From JAWCLZ01 sp038850275 (lineage in GTDB: Archaea > Halobacteriota > JAWCLZ01): a DNA stretch of 5,894 bases. The notes below the pieces were generated by a model. The model was not told the DNA's origin. It did no database searches and saw nothing but the letters and a program-made list of their open reading frames with translations. The DNA lies in assembly GCA_038850275.1 (NCBI GenBank), contig JAWCLZ010000045.1, positions 1 through 5,894 of the forward strand, in the 5' to 3' direction. Below, one piece after another: positions 5,001 through 5,894 of this stretch (the stretch's first letter is position 1; the number at the start of each line of letters is the position of its first letter). The position numbers and the translations under genes are program-made.

Positions 5001-5770
5001 CTTACCCTCACCTTTTTACCTGAGCTATCTCTCATATATTTCCCCAGCTCGCTATTTATCAAGCTATCGCCTTGGAAAACTGGGCCTTCTCTGCATACCC
5101 TTAAGCCACTTGGGTCTATGCAGCAGGAACCACATAAACCAATGCCACATTTAATGTAGCGACTTAAGCTGAACTGTGCAATTGAGGCTTTGGAATTCTT
5201 TTCAAGCTCCCTCAATAACTTTGCCATCATGAACTCTGGGCCGCAGATGTAAATTTGGTCAAAGGCAAGTCCAGTTTCCCTTACAAGTTCAGTTACATAG
5301 CCTTTATATCCCAGAGTGCCATCATCAGTGGCGATGAATAACTTGCCTGCTTTCTCAAAGCGCTCCACGAAGAGGAGCTCGCTCTGGGTTTTTGCCCCAA
5401 GCAATGTTGTTACCTCTATGCCTTTCTCAGCCATTTTCTCCGCTAGCAGTGCGAGCGCAGCGGCTCCAACTCCACCAGCTATTATAAGATTTCTCCCTCC
5501 AGCGATTTTGAATCCATTTCCATATGGCCCGCGAATTCCAATTGAATCTCCTTTTTTTAATTTGAAGAGCGCGGTCGTAGCCTCGCCTACTTTCTGCACC
5601 GTTATGGCATTTGAATAGGAAAGACTCATTGGTATCTCATCCACTCCTCGAATCCAGATCATTAGAAACTGCCCTGGTGTTGCATTTGGAAAGTCAAGGT
5701 TGAGATAAAAGGTCTTGATATTTCTCGCTTCAGCCTTAACCTTAGCTATTTCAGCGTTTATGGGTTTCAA
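4997..5770 (-). CDS. pyrK: Dihydroorotate dehydrogenase electron-transfer subunit
   Basis: 257 residues, cytoplasmic. PyrK carries FAD and a 2Fe-2S cluster and passes electrons from the FMN of PyrD to NAD+ while dihydroorotate is oxidised to orotate. The FAD domain shows EIPMSLSY (45-52) and GIRGPYGNGF (78-87). The NAD domain shows LIIAGGVGAAAL (95-106), ATDDGTLGYKG (147-157) and YICGPEFM (174-181). The cluster motif is KCGIGLCGSC (207-216), with C208, C213 and C216, plus C226 in RVCREGPVF; an extra Cys (C217) sits beside the third ligand. The style is archaeal. The start is TTG: a stop lies 12 codons upstream in frame with no ATG or GTG between, and GGGGGT is 6 bases before the TTG. It overlaps the pyrD end by 20 bases and the FAH start by ATGA. 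Confidence 0.94.
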   Translation of the reverse strand: MKPINAEIAKVKAEARNIKTFYLNLDFPNATPGQFLMIWIRGVDEIPMSLSYSNAITVQKVGEATTALFKLKKGDSIGIRGPYGNGFKIAGGRNLIIAGGVGAAALALLAEKMAEKGIEVTTLLGAKTQSELLFVERFEKAGKLFIATDDGTLGYKGYVTELVRETGLAFDQIYICGPEFMMAKLLRELEKNSKASIAQFSLSRYIKCGIGLCGSCCIDPSGLRVCREGPVFQGDSLINSELGKYMRDSSGKKVRVR

Positions 5771-5894
5771 GATTATACCCCCTAACCCCGTGGGCTTTTC
5801 CCCTTATTTCCTCAAGCGTGCATTTTTTCTCCATTAAATAGGATTTTATCCCGCTGCATATTTGGTGGAATATAGTTAAATCGCTGTATACCGC
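5751..5894 (-). CDS. pyrD: Dihydroorotate dehydrogenase catalytic subunit (C-terminal end, runs off the window)
   Basis: The final 47 codons and TGA are present; the rest lies beyond base 5894. The translation begins AVYSDLTIF, continues with GIKSYLMEKK and TLEEIRGKAHGVRGYN, and ends ETHKR. It matches the last beta-alpha unit of class 1 dihydroorotate dehydrogenase barrels: the strand with A-V near the FMN phosphate site, the helix leading to Y-L-M-E-K, and the closing EEIRGKAH. The reading frame overlaps the pyrK start by 20 bases, the arrangement expected for a PyrD/PyrK (class 1B) pair that uses NAD+. The catalytic Cys/Ser loop and the FMN site are outside the window. Because the piece is short, the related dihydropyrimidine dehydrogenase barrel (PreA type) is not fully excluded, although the adjacent archaeal-style pyrK favours pyrD. 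Confidence 0.82.
   Translation of the reverse strand, partial: AVYSDLTIFHQICSGIKSYLMEKKCTLEEIRGKAHGVRGYNLETHKR
5774..5782 (-). promoter_or_regulatory. Ribosome binding site supporting the TTG start of pyrK
   Basis: On the minus strand AGGGGGT precedes the TTG at 5770 by about 6 bases and resembles GGAGGT. It lies inside the last codons of pyrD, as expected for coupled translation, and supports the unusual start codon. Confidence 0.4.

Noticed and set aside
5316..5618. Plus-strand open frame opposite pyrK
   Set aside because: Antisense to the conserved FAD/NAD domains of PyrK; its Ala/Ser/Pro-rich translation is typical of a shadow frame.

Overview
The window looks archaeal, most likely a thermophilic member of the Thermoproteota/TACK side, although the exact lineage cannot be fixed from these bases. 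The evidence is: GGTGA-type ribosome binding sites in front of operon-internal genes; TATA-like boxes about 28-30 bases before start codons that lack a ribosome binding site (leaderless style); an archaeal-style PyrK; a MNT/HEPN pair of the kind common in archaea; and A+T-leaning DNA with K/E/I-rich proteins.

Left part (1-2464, minus strand): a three-gene nucleotide-sugar operon read from right to left. ugd (UDP-glucose 6-dehydrogenase) comes first, then a sugar-1-phosphate nucleotidyltransferase with a left-handed beta-helix tail, then the first 48 codons of a short-chain epimerase/dehydratase that resembles UDP-glucuronate decarboxylase. Together they could make UDP-glucose, UDP-glucuronate and perhaps UDP-xylose for glycans.

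Middle (2465-3491): a 95-base divergent promoter region holds two outward-facing TATA-like boxes with a perfect 14-bp palindrome almost exactly midway between them. It drives ugd to the left and, to the right, a translationally coupled MNT nucleotidyltransferase / HEPN protein pair, probably a toxin-antitoxin module. The HEPN protein has Tyr where the catalytic His of the RX4HXY motif is expected.

3492-3783 is a 292-base convergent intergenic region with no convincing gene. It carries three imperfect 10-bp purine-rich tandem repeats, a short palindrome and a start-less open stretch that may be a gene relic.

Right part (3784-5894, minus strand): read from right to left, the 3' end of pyrD (dihydroorotate dehydrogenase family), pyrK (FAD/2Fe-2S electron-transfer subunit, TTG start) and a fumarylacetoacetate hydrolase (FAH) family enzyme are tightly overlapped (20 bases, then ATGA), so they form one operon. 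A small two-helix membrane protein of unknown function follows after about 100 bases. PyrD and PyrK make orotate from dihydroorotate with NAD+. The FAH enzyme has no established place in pyrimidine synthesis, so its coupling to pyrDK is one of the more interesting points here.

No wholly new system is evident. The best leads are the divergent promoter palindrome, the HEPN active-site variant and the FAH-pyrK-pyrD coupling.
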